A DNA stretch of 21,526 nucleotides from a virus. This document shows positions 1 through 5,875 of the stretch, one piece after another. The notes beneath the pieces are model-generated. The model saw only the letters and a program-made list of their open reading frames with translations, was not told the DNA's origin and made no database searches. The translations under genes were made by a program, and so were the position numbers. The DNA lies in the IMG/VR virus record IMGVR_UViG_3300034682_000399, positions 1 through 21,526 of that record; one strand, written 5' to 3'. Position 1 is the stretch's first letter. Each line of letters opens with the position of its first letter.

Positions 1-105
1 CTTTTCAAGCTGGTCGGTGAACTGGGTGGCCCGGACCTTCCGGCCGCACTTCACGATGATGAAGCCCATGTACGCCATGCGGTGCCACATGTGGATTTTG
101 TTCAT
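1..105 (-). CDS. Partial small phage protein, 3' end outside window
   Basis: The first 35 residues of a leftward gene are visible, starting MNKIHMWHRMAYMG and running off the left edge. The ATG overlaps the TGA of the upstream replication gene as TGATG, and a purine-rich Shine-Dalgarno (GGGGAGGGGG) lies just before it, so it is very probably a real, translationally coupled member of the leftward early operon. The visible part is basic and has one Cys. I do not recognise the family. Its place after the O-like and P-like genes fits a nin-type accessory gene, which is inference from position only. Confidence 0.6.
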   Translation of the reverse strand, partial: MNKIHMWHRMAYMGFIIVKCGRKVRATQFTDQLEK

Positions 106-911
106 CACACCCCCTCCCCGGCCGGATGCCCGGCGCGCTTGATGTTCAACTGAGCAATGGCGACGCGTGTCTGCCGCTTGCGCAGATAGGTTTCGATGCG
201 GCGGCGCTGGTCTTCCTTGGCGCGCTCGCGATCTTTCTTGGCCTTGGCCGCCTTGAGGATGCAGCGCACCTCGGCGAGCTTTTCCCGTGTCTTCTCGCTG
301 GCTTGCGGGCGGACTGCTCCGGTTAGCAGGCCGGCAATGGCCTCGCCGTCTTGGGTGATCGGCGCAATGCGCAGGTCGGCCAGGTACTTGGCACCGGTCT
401 CGTGGGTGATGAGCTGGGCGCGGACGGCGGATTCGATGGCCGTCACCCGGCGCCCGGCGTCGTAGCCCAGCGAAACCTCCCACTTGGCCGGCTGATCCTC
501 GGCACGGGCGAAGCTGACCAGACGCTCGTAGGCGCTCATGAACGCCATACGTGCGCCGATCTTGTCGCCAGCCTCAAGGATTGGCTCGGAGGCGATCATG
601 GCCTGGCGGATTTCAGTGGTGAGCACCACGGTCTCGTGCTCGTCACTGGCCGCCAGGGCAATCGACCACGCCTCATCCTTCCCGGGGCGGGTGTCGGCCG
701 CGTGGATGTGCTTGAGGACCATGCCGAGCGAAAGCCGCCCAGCAGGCTCTCTACGGCACGAACGCAGCGCGCCAATGATGGCGGCAGGCTCATAGGCCGA
801 AAGGTCCTCAGCGATGAGCTGAGCGCCTCCAGCGCTGATGGTCTGCCCCATTGCCTCGGCAGTGGCGCAGATGGCCACGGCCAGTTCGGCTTGTTGGTCA
901 GAGGAAAGCAT
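105..911 (-). CDS. P-like phage replication-associated protein
   Basis: A 268-residue protein follows the O-like initiator, overlapping its 3' end by 14 bases, with a strong GGGAGGT ribosome site before the ATG. The N-terminal segment around residues 40-75, with the pattern AAIIGALRSCRREPAGRLSL, followed by RPGKDEAW at about 75-82, is a pattern I associate with proteins next to phage replication initiators, in the position of helicase-loader (lambda P type) proteins. The last 60 residues are highly charged and probably helical. No ATPase Walker motif is visible, so it is not a DnaC-type loader. Recruitment of the host DnaB helicase to the origin is inferred from gene order, not shown by motifs; a general replication accessory role is equally possible. 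Confidence 0.6.
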   Translation of the reverse strand: MLSSDQQAELAVAICATAEAMGQTISAGGAQLIAEDLSAYEPAAIIGALRSCRREPAGRLSLGMVLKHIHAADTRPGKDEAWSIALAASDEHETVVLTTEIRQAMIASEPILEAGDKIGARMAFMSAYERLVSFARAEDQPAKWEVSLGYDAGRRVTAIESAVRAQLITHETGAKYLADLRIAPITQDGEAIAGLLTGAVRPQASEKTREKLAEVRCILKAAKAKKDRERAKEDQRRRIETYLRKRQTRVAIAQLNIKRAGHPAGEGV

Positions 912-1881
912 TGCGCTTACCTCCCTGGCCGTTGCGGATCGCGTCAGCCGCTTCCTGCGCTGCGTTCATGTTCGCCTGAGTCTGCTCCTGCTGGCGGGCA
1001 GTCGTGGCGTTCATCTGGCGGTTGGTTACCCATTGGGTGTGGTAGGCCTCGGCCTTGGCCAGCAGGTCGCCCAAGTTGTGGCAGCCGTTGATCAGCTTGG
1101 CGTCGTTGATCCGCAGGTAAAACGCGGCCACGTGGTGTGCAACTTCGATCCCGAGGCGGTCAATCAGCTGGCCCATCTGCCCGCCTGCCTTCGCATTCCA
1201 TACCGGCCAGGTCTGGTAGCGCTTGCGATAGGCCATGGCGTAGTTGGCCCAGGCCTTGAAGGTTTTGCAGGACTGGTCCTTCGGGCCTGGCATGTCTGCC
1301 GGGATTTCGCAGCGCGGCTCTTCGACCCCAACAGGGATCAGTGCAACTACTTTTCCGGCAGGCTGGTTCGGCTCGTCCGAACCTTCCTGCGAACACTGAC
1401 TGGTGACCTGATTGGTATCCTGATTATTGGTATCCTGATTTGTCGGATTTTTTTCCGACCTTGGATCGGATTTTTTTCCGACCTTGCTCGGATTTTTTTC
1501 CGAGGTAGATCGGATTTTTTTCCGACCTTTAGGGCCAGTAGGTGGGGTCGGATATTTTTCCGAGCCATCCAGTTTCTGGTTCCACTCGGTGGCCTTCTCG
1601 GTCAGGCGGAACAAGGTGATGCTGGAGGTGCTCGACAGCTCGATCAGGCCGACCTCTTCCAGGGCTTTCAGCATGCGGTAGGCGGTGTCAGGCTTGCCGG
1701 TCAGCAACGGCAGTTCGTCGGTGATCTTGGCCTTGCTCAGGGCAAAGTAGATCCCGTCCGGTGTCTGCATAGGCTTGGCCCAGCTCGGACATCCGTAGAC
1801 GAACGAGAACAGCAGCGCCTGCTGGGAGTTGAGCCCCCATTCCAGAGCTTTCACCTGGTTGATGGTGAGGGTGAACTGCAT
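898..1881 (-). CDS. O-like replication initiator carrying internal origin iterons
   Basis: A 327-residue protein with a likely winged-helix N-terminal domain (about residues 10-100; TAYRMLKALEEVGLIEL looks like the recognition part), a low-complexity linker (about 105-165), and a C-terminal domain (about 218-300) rich in Trp and Tyr, as in phage replication initiators. The linker residues SEKYP, RKKIR, SEKNP, GKKSDP and SEKNP are one DNA repeat read in three frames, so the linker is shaped by DNA-level constraint, as with lambda ori inside gene O. The likely role is to bind the iterons, open the DNA and recruit the helicase with the downstream P-like protein. The ATG has a GGGGGT ribosome site and follows the Ea22-like gene with a gap of one base. 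Initiator function is strongly supported by architecture; no catalytic motif is expected. Confidence 0.8.
   Translation of the reverse strand: MQFTLTINQVKALEWGLNSQQALLFSFVYGCPSWAKPMQTPDGIYFALSKAKITDELPLLTGKPDTAYRMLKALEEVGLIELSSTSSITLFRLTEKATEWNQKLDGSEKYPTPPTGPKGRKKIRSTSEKNPSKVGKKSDPRSEKNPTNQDTNNQDTNQVTSQCSQEGSDEPNQPAGKVVALIPVGVEEPRCEIPADMPGPKDQSCKTFKAWANYAMAYRKRYQTWPVWNAKAGGQMGQLIDRLGIEVAHHVAAFYLRINDAKLINGCHNLGDLLAKAEAYHTQWVTNRQMNATTARQQEQTQANMNAAQEAADAIRNGQGGKRNAFL
1411..1440. repeat. Tandem 15-base AT-rich repeat beside the iterons
   Basis: The sequence ATTGGTATCCTGATT occurs twice head to tail (1411-1425 and 1426-1440), encoding NQDTN twice on the minus strand. It is AT-rich against a GC-rich background and ends two bases before the iteron array. 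Its position matches the DNA-unwinding segment of lambda-type origins; that role is inference. Confidence 0.55.
1443..1563. repeat. Iteron array, putative phage replication origin
   Basis: Five copies of a 16-base partly palindromic unit, TCGGATTTTTTTCCGA, lie at 1443-1458, 1466-1481, 1488-1503, 1510-1525 and 1548-1563. The first four are identical and start 22-23 bases apart, about two helical turns; the fifth has one T-to-A change and sits 38 bases further on. Each has TCGGA/TCCGA arms around a T/A tract. They lie inside the initiator gene and, in its transcription direction, precede the AT-rich tandem repeat at 1411-1440, the same order as iterons and AT-rich segment in lambda ori. The origin function is inferred from this layout. 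Confidence 0.75.
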
Positions 1882-1882
1882 A

Positions 1883-2356
1883 TCAAATACCCCCTTGGGC
1901 TTTTTCGCTGCGGCGCTTGTCGCGGTAGGCGTACACCTCTTCCAGGCCTTCCTCGATCTTCACGACCTCCCGGTCGAAATAGGCCTGGGCCTGGGTTTCT
2001 TCTTCCGGCGGCAGTTCGCCAGGGCCGCGCAAGCCGTTCCAGATCCACTGCATCGCGGCATCGGCCCCTTTCCCTTTCTGCCACTCCACAACGGCGGCTC
2101 GCATGCCAAGCAGATAGCGCCCAAACAGCAGGTCGAGCTCCTTGACTTGCATGCGCAGCGCCTCGTTCTCGTCGAGCAGCTCCAGAATCGAAGCGGGGCT
2201 GGCGGCAGCGATGAACGCGGCATCAGCCAGAGATCGGCATTTGGCAACGAGATAGTCTTCAACATCGTCGTTATGGACTTCGAAGCCATCCTGGGCCCAC
2301 TGGCCTTGGCTCGCAGCCTGAGCCGTTGTCTTGAGTTGATCCTTGCCGATAGTCAT
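1883..2356 (-). CDS. Ead/Ea22-like phage protein
   Basis: A 157-residue protein whose first 65 residues match the pattern of the Ead/Ea22-like family: LKTTAQAASQGQW near the start, then DAAFIAAASPASILELLDEN at about 45-64. This family is common in early regions of lambdoid phages and its biochemical function is not known. The remainder is acidic and helical, with Trp residues in the middle. The ATG overlaps the stop of the preceding gene as ATGA, which fixes the start and implies coupled translation. The family call is by pattern recognition. Confidence 0.65.
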   Translation of the reverse strand: MTIGKDQLKTTAQAASQGQWAQDGFEVHNDDVEDYLVAKCRSLADAAFIAAASPASILELLDENEALRMQVKELDLLFGRYLLGMRAAVVEWQKGKGADAAMQWIWNGLRGPGELPPEEETQAQAYFDREVVKIEEGLEEVYAYRDKRRSEKAQGGI

Positions 2357-2604
2357 GACGGCTCGTTCCCCTCACGCATAGCGCGCAGCTTGTCGCGCTT
2401 GATGATGTCGGTGCACTGCTGGACGCCGTGATAGCACTCGTCAGGCATGCCTTCGTTGAAGGTGTAACAACAGTCGGCGCAGACCCATTGGCATTCGCCG
2501 CGCGCAGCGCGATCTGTCCACTCACGCGTCAGCTTGTTCATTCCTTCCAGATAGGCGGGAAGCTCGCTGGCCCGTATCTCGGTGACTTTCACGAAATCGC
2601 TCAT
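2353..2604 (-). CDS. Small Cys-rich phage protein
   Basis: An 83-residue protein beginning MSDFVKVTE. The ATG at 2604 is chosen because it overlaps the upstream TGA as ATGA; an upstream extension lacks support. A cluster CQWVCADCCYTF, with further Cys near CYHGVQQC, could bind a metal, perhaps zinc. The family is not recognised. It lies between two other small genes in the leftward operon with ATGA junctions on both sides, so it is translated as part of that unit. Its role is unknown. Confidence 0.6.
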   Translation of the reverse strand: MSDFVKVTEIRASELPAYLEGMNKLTREWTDRAARGECQWVCADCCYTFNEGMPDECYHGVQQCTDIIKRDKLRAMREGNEPS

Positions 2605-2951
2605 GCTGCACCCCGCACTGCCTTGTCGTGGGTGTGCAGGCCGTCCCCGGCGCACTCACATGCAGAGGCGAGAGACGCTACAGCCCGCTCATGGCGGCGC
2701 TTCGCGTTGTATTCGGCCTTCTTCGCTGCCTGGACGCGGTCATATTGGGCGTTGGTGAACATCATCACCGGCAGGAAGGCGTCGTTATCTGGATCGAATT
2801 TCCCCTCCGGTCGCCCATGAGCCTGGAAGTAGGTGTCGTACATCGAGCGCAGTTCAGCCTTGAGGGCCTTGGTTGCCGTTGAAGCCTTATGCAGGTCAAG
2901 GGCCGTCATGGCCGCCCGCTCTACCAGTTGCTGATAGGTCATGGTGGTCAT
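2601..2951 (-). CDS. Hypothetical phage early protein
   Basis: A 116-residue protein, MTTMTYQQLV at the start, with helical heptad-like stretches (TATKALKAELRSMYDTYF; RVQAAKKAEYNAKRRHERAV) and a short C-terminal tail with two Cys and two His. A second Met three codons in (2942) is an alternative start. It follows the antirepressor gene with a two-base gap. No family is recognised; the gene is believed real because both ends are tightly packed with its neighbours. Confidence 0.6.
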   Translation of the reverse strand: MTTMTYQQLVERAAMTALDLHKASTATKALKAELRSMYDTYFQAHGRPEGKFDPDNDAFLPVMMFTNAQYDRVQAAKKAEYNAKRRHERAVASLASACECAGDGLHTHDKAVRGAA

Positions 2952-2953
2952 GT

Positions 2954-3739
2954 TCAGAACTCCAGGCGCTTGATTTCGGACAGCAGCGCACGGCTGTGAC
3001 GCTGGATGTAGATCTGACTCAGTTTCTTCTTGCGCGACTCGAAGTCCATGCCAACGTCAATCAGGGAGGCATTCACGCGCTGAAGGTGCTCGATGCAGCG
3101 GATTTCGCAAGGAGTCAGGTGGTCGCGGATCGAGTCAGTCGGGCTTATGCAGTGCGCCGCCCGGTATGCCTTCGAGGGCATTCCCAGTGCGATGCGGTTG
3201 ATCAGGTCGAACTCGTTGCTGAAGTGGTAGTGCTTCACTTCCTTGCCGACAGACAGGCGACCATGCTTGATGGCATCGGTCAGGGCCGGGGCCTCAAGGC
3301 GTGCGCGCTCGCGGGCCTGGCGCCCCTCAACCAGCTGGATGTGCCCGACAACCACGGCATCGAAGGTGCGGATAACGTGCAGGTGGAACTTGGCGTTTAC
3401 CCACATTGCGTAGGCGTAGATCAGTTCCTTGACGACATAGGTGCCACCATTTCGGCCCTCAATAGTCGCCACCGGCAAACTACCCGGATTTTGGGTAGTT
3501 AACTCAGCCACCATTTCGGTGAAGGATTCCGTAGCCATGAACTTGCCTGGCTCTTTGGTGCGCTTGTTCGCCCCATCGGCCACGGCAGCCTTGTGCAGAT
3601 CATTGAGGCAGTAACGGCCCTCAATATCCTGCTTGACCTTCACTCCTCCAATGGTGAGCGACATACTGCGCGCCACGAAATCGTGGTTCGCATTTTGTGG
3701 CGCAAGGGCCACGGTATTGCTTTGGATGGTCTGGTGCAT
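2954..3739 (-). CDS. KilA-N domain antirepressor-like protein
   Basis: A 261-residue protein with a KilA-N DNA-binding domain at about residues 30-131: GRYCLNDLHKAA, a central basic stretch, then GGTYVVKELIYAYAMWVNAKF. KilA-N proteins in phage early operons often act as antirepressors or regulators. The C-terminal half (132-261) is helical and not recognised. The first ATG, at 3739, has a GAGG site 6 bases upstream; a TTG 13 codons earlier (3778) is less likely. It sits just after two small RHH genes, as ant follows the RHH repressor arc in P22. The likely job is to inactivate the CI repressor (own or foreign) when expressed; this is inferred from domain and context. Confidence 0.75.
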   Translation of the reverse strand: MHQTIQSNTVALAPQNANHDFVARSMSLTIGGVKVKQDIEGRYCLNDLHKAAVADGANKRTKEPGKFMATESFTEMVAELTTQNPGSLPVATIEGRNGGTYVVKELIYAYAMWVNAKFHLHVIRTFDAVVVGHIQLVEGRQARERARLEAPALTDAIKHGRLSVGKEVKHYHFSNEFDLINRIALGMPSKAYRAAHCISPTDSIRDHLTPCEIRCIEHLQRVNASLIDVGMDFESRKKKLSQIYIQRHSRALLSEIKRLEF

Positions 3740-3746
3740 ATATGAT
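3717..3746 (+). promoter_or_regulatory. Possible antisense promoter over antirepressor start
   Basis: On the plus strand TTGCTT (3717-3722) and TATGAT (3741-3746) are spaced by 18 bases. Transcription would begin near 3753, just beyond the complement of the antirepressor ribosome site, and run about 50 bases to the terminator at 3780-3805. The -10 is good and the -35 is weak. The idea rests on the otherwise unexplained rightward terminator. Confidence 0.35.
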
Positions 3747-3779
3747 GACCTCACACAAGCGTTACGAATGCAGTACAAG

Positions 3780-3805
3780 AAGCCGGTCTAGCCACCGGCT
3801 TTTTT
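3780..3805 (+). terminator. Intrinsic terminator pointing rightward, ahead of antirepressor
   Basis: An 8-bp perfect stem (AAGCCGGT / ACCGGCTT) with loop CTAGCC is followed by six T on the plus strand, a classic intrinsic terminator. Read on the minus strand it is followed by the weaker TTCTTGT, so it may also attenuate the leftward operon. No plus-strand gene lies upstream, so its natural client is either an antisense RNA or the opposing operon. Confidence 0.75.
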
Positions 3806-3865
3806 GCGTCTGCGGTTTGGGTTTTGGTGTTTTCAACGGCAGTTCCTCATGAGTCCCTCAGGGGC

Positions 3866-4054
3866 TTATAAGCCCTTGCGAAACGACCGAACGTTGCTTC
3901 GGCCAGGCTCTGTTCTCGTCATCCGGTCGAGAGCCTCATTGATGATTTGTGCCGCCAGTTGCTCAGGGGTTAAGCCTCTCTGCCGGGCGAGATACGCCAG
4001 ATCAGAGTTGCCTCTCCCATCGAGCTGGATCTCCAGCTCTTTGCTTTCTGGCAC
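3866..4054 (-). CDS. Small RHH-like DNA-binding protein
   Basis: A 62-residue protein starting at GTG with a strong GAGGAGG site four bases upstream. The layout is a short strand (KELEIQLDG, 5-13), a helix (NSDLAYLARQRG, 16-27) and a second helix (TPEQLAAQIINEALDRM, 29-45), which is the RHH order, followed by a basic tail ending RSFRKGL. It lies directly between the other RHH gene and the antirepressor, as arc lies between mnt and ant in P22. A repressor role on the antirepressor is inferred. An antitoxin-like role is possible, but no toxin partner is visible. Confidence 0.55.
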   Translation of the reverse strand: MPESKELEIQLDGRGNSDLAYLARQRGLTPEQLAAQIINEALDRMTRTEPGRSNVRSFRKGL

Positions 4055-4072
4055 AGGGCCTCCTCGGCCACT

Positions 4073-4264
4073 TCAGGCCACGTCAGTCTTCGCGTTAAGC
4101 TCTTGCATCATCTGGTCGAGACCGCGCTCCAAAATCTCCCTGGCGAGCACGGCCTTTTGGGTGCGCTTGAATCGAGCCATGGCCGAGAGCAGGTCATCGG
4201 CAGCCTCATCCAAGCGAACCTTGGTGGGCTTGTTGTGCAGGTGGTCGGGGTCGAAGTACGACAC
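4073..4264 (-). CDS. Arc-type ribbon-helix-helix regulator
   Basis: A 63-residue protein with a GTG start preceded by AAGGA. Residues 12-18 (KPTKVRL) form the DNA-contacting strand; ADDLLSAMARF (22-32) and TQKAVLAREILERGLDQMM (35-53) form the two helices of an RHH fold of the Arc/MetJ type. These act as dimers or tetramers on palindromic operators. It lies between cro and the second RHH gene in the leftward operon. By analogy with P22 it would repress antirepressor expression; the operator is not identified. Confidence 0.7.
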   Translation of the reverse strand: MSYFDPDHLHNKPTKVRLDEAADDLLSAMARFKRTQKAVLAREILERGLDQMMQELNAKTDVA

Positions 4265-4291
4265 GGTGGGTTCCTTTGTGGTTGAAAGTGG

Positions 4292-4540
4292 TTAAGCGGC
4301 CGAAAGCGCGTGGGTCGGATTGCTGTCGATCTGGTTCCACGGGAACGAAGGACACAGGTCGGCACGATTCACAGCGCCATTCGTAAGCGCCTCAATCTGT
4401 AGTGCGCGCTTGGCTGGGACCGTGCGCTCTCCTGAACACCATTGGTTGACGGTTGGTGCCGCAACATTCAGCCGGCGCGCCAATTCCGCCTGGCTGCCCA
4501 GCACGCGGGATGCTTCTTTGGCTGCTTCTGCTGATTTCAT
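4292..4540 (-). CDS. cro: Cro-like HTH regulator (YdaS-like)
   Basis: An 82-residue protein, the first gene of the leftward operon and divergent from cI, so it is in the Cro position. The helix-turn-helix spans about residues 15-38 (GSQAELARRLNVAAPTVNQW), followed by VPAKRALQIEALTNGAVNRADL, typical of YdaS/Cro-like proteins of gamma-proteobacterial prophages. The ATG at 4540 has AGGAGAG upstream. It should bind the operators at 4571-4643 and help switch the phage to lytic growth. Role by position and fold; operator preference is not readable from sequence. Confidence 0.8.
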   Translation of the reverse strand: MKSAEAAKEASRVLGSQAELARRLNVAAPTVNQWCSGERTVPAKRALQIEALTNGAVNRADLCPSFPWNQIDSNPTHALSAA

Positions 4541-4567
4541 GAGTTCTCTCCTGGAGATTTACCGATG

Positions 4568-4596
4568 AATATAAGGCATTACCTTATTTCGTACAA
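4568..4596 (-). promoter_or_regulatory. Leftward early promoter (pR-like)
   Basis: On the minus strand TTGTAC (complement of 4591-4596) and TATATT (complement of 4568-4573) are separated by exactly 17 bases, near-consensus for sigma-70. The palindromic operator at 4572-4586 lies between the two boxes and a second site overlaps the region just upstream, so a bound repressor would block polymerase. The transcript would serve cro and the whole leftward operon. Confidence 0.75.
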
Positions 4597-4643
4597 GCCA
4601 TTGCCTAACCGCGCTGGCGATAGGCCTAATTAGGCAATGCTTA
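4571..4643. promoter_or_regulatory. cI/cro operator cluster (OR-like)
   Basis: Three related sites are seen: a perfect palindrome TAAGGCATTACCTTA at 4572-4586, TTAGGCAATGGCTT on the minus strand (4596-4609), and TTAGGCAATGCTTA at 4630-4643 overlapping the cI start codon. A small palindrome TAGGCCTA lies at 4621-4628. The same word, TTAGGCATT, recurs at 6898-6955. Binding by CI and Cro is inferred from position and from this shared motif. Confidence 0.7.
4601..4630 (+). promoter_or_regulatory. Putative cI maintenance promoter (pRM-like), leaderless
   Basis: TTGCCT (4601-4606) and CCTAAT (4625-4630) are spaced by 18 bases. Transcription would start at about 4637, which is the A of the cI ATG. 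No Shine-Dalgarno is present before this ATG, so the cI message is probably leaderless, as it is from lambda pRM. The boxes are only moderate matches, as expected for a promoter that needs activation. Confidence 0.45.
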
Positions 4644-5479
4644 CCGGACCAGAATTAGGTGCAGCCATTGATGCTGCGCGGATCGCCAAAGGCGTATCCA
4701 AGAAACAGCTCGCAGACGACTTCCAGGTGAAGCCTCCGTCGGTACAGGGCTGGGTGAAAAACGGCCGGATCGACAAGTCCAAGTTGATGGACGTGATCGC
4801 TTACTTTTCTGACGTAGTGGGTCCTGAGCACTGGGGGCTTCGCCCTGGCTTCTCCTACGAGAGCATCCAGGAAGTCACTTCGGAACCTGTCGCAGAGCCG
4901 GCGCCAACCTCAGCTGCCGATATGGTTCGCGCCATGCTCGCCAAGCAAGGCAAGAACTTGTCGGATTCGGCGCGCGCGCAGTTGATTGCAGCCGCCGAAG
5001 CGACCGATGAGGGAAATGTGATTACCGTAGACTTGACCCGACCTGGCTTAGTCGGAGACGAGGTCCGGATCGCTCACTACGATATCCGCGCTGCAATGGG
5101 TGGCGGCCAGCTCCCCCACGATTACCCGGAAATGCTCAAGGACATTCGCGTCAGCCCCAGTCACCTGCGGGAAATCGGCGTCGAGTTCGAAGAGCATTAC
5201 CACCTGAAGGTGGTCACCGGCTGGGGCCAGTCGATGGAGCCCACCATCAAGCACCGCGACCCGCTGATCGTGAACATCAACGTCCGCGACTTCGTGGGCG
5301 ATGGGGTGTACCTATTCGTCTGGGATGACCTGCTCTATATCAAGCGCCTGCAGGTGGCTGATGAGGAGCATTACGAGATGATTTCGGACAACCCGAGGCA
5401 CAAGGATCGGCTGATCCGCAGGGATATGACCTACATCCAGGCCCGGGTGCTGCTGGTCTGGAACGCACACCTGGTATAG
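4637..5479 (+). CDS. cI: CI-like repressor with S24 peptidase domain
   Basis: A 280-residue protein with an N-terminal HTH (about residues 8-58, KGVSKKQLADDFQVKPPSVQ) and a C-terminal LexA/S24-type domain (about 145-280). The serine is S199 in GQSMEPTI and the lysine K236 in LLYIKRLQ. The linker has AAMGGGQ at 152-158 where LexA-type repressors usually show Ala-Gly or Cys-Gly, so the cleavage bond is not canonical. It should hold lysogeny by binding both operator clusters. It is divergent from cro and followed by two genes probably on the same message. The start at 4637 lacks a ribosome site and fits leaderless translation. Confidence 0.85.
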   Translation: MLTGPELGAAIDAARIAKGVSKKQLADDFQVKPPSVQGWVKNGRIDKSKLMDVIAYFSDVVGPEHWGLRPGFSYESIQEVTSEPVAEPAPTSAADMVRAMLAKQGKNLSDSARAQLIAAAEATDEGNVITVDLTRPGLVGDEVRIAHYDIRAAMGGGQLPHDYPEMLKDIRVSPSHLREIGVEFEEHYHLKVVTGWGQSMEPTIKHRDPLIVNINVRDFVGDGVYLFVWDDLLYIKRLQVADEEHYEMISDNPRHKDRLIRRDMTYIQARVLLVWNAHLV

Positions 5480-5518
5480 CCATGCCCCTAACCAAGCCCA
5501 ACCAGTAGGGAATTTTTT

Positions 5519-5875
5519 ATGTCGGAAGACAATGCTTCTATCCCCCCACCAAGATCCCGACGGGCCGTCGCAACTGCTGATTTCGTGCGTTTCTTGGAAG
5601 CAAAGAGCCCCGACTCGGACTGCCCTGTTTGCGGATCTTCTGCCTGGACTGTTGTTTGCCCCTACGGCGGCGAGCAAGACGTGTACAGATTGGTTGTACA
5701 GATGAGAGACGGATTGCGGCCCATGACCATCTCGACGTTTGCAATTTTCTGCGACAGTTGCGGCTACATTCGTCAGCATCTGGCAAGAACCGTCCAGAAG
5801 TGGGCTGAAGAGAACCCAATTGAGCCAGAACTAGACTTCGAATCAGGCCCAGAGACGTCCGAAGATGCACAATAG
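5519..5875 (+). CDS. Zinc-ribbon protein downstream of cI
   Basis: A 118-residue protein with two paired cysteines, CPVC (35-38) and CDSC (78-81), the knuckles of a zinc ribbon, with an extra Cys at 47 and a short acidic tail. It begins 39 bases after cI in the same direction with an AGGGA site 8-9 bases before the ATG, so it probably lies on the cI message and is made in the lysogen. Family and function are not recognised. The 3' end overlaps the next gene. Its position corresponds to rexA in lambda, but no sequence relation to RexA is claimed. Confidence 0.65.
   Translation: MSEDNASIPPPRSRRAVATADFVRFLEAKSPDSDCPVCGSSAWTVVCPYGGEQDVYRLVVQMRDGLRPMTISTFAIFCDSCGYIRQHLARTVQKWAEENPIEPELDFESGPETSEDAQ

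Noticed and set aside
1443-1563. Possible CRISPR-like array
   Set aside because: Units are 16 bases with 6-7 base spacers and lie inside a coding gene; this is an iteron pattern, not repeat-spacer structure.
838-2145. 435-codon rightward open frame
   Set aside because: It lies antisense to the O-like, P-like and Ea22-like genes, which have family matches and coupled starts; it is a GC-rich shadow frame.
3740-3865. Dedicated leftward promoter for the antirepressor
   Set aside because: No -35/-10 pair with reasonable spacing was found on the minus strand; expression from the upstream operon is simpler.
4283-4299. Possible boxA in the leftward operon after cro (CGCTTAACCA on the minus strand)
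   Set aside because: It lacks the central CTT of boxA and there is no adjacent boxB; too weak to call.
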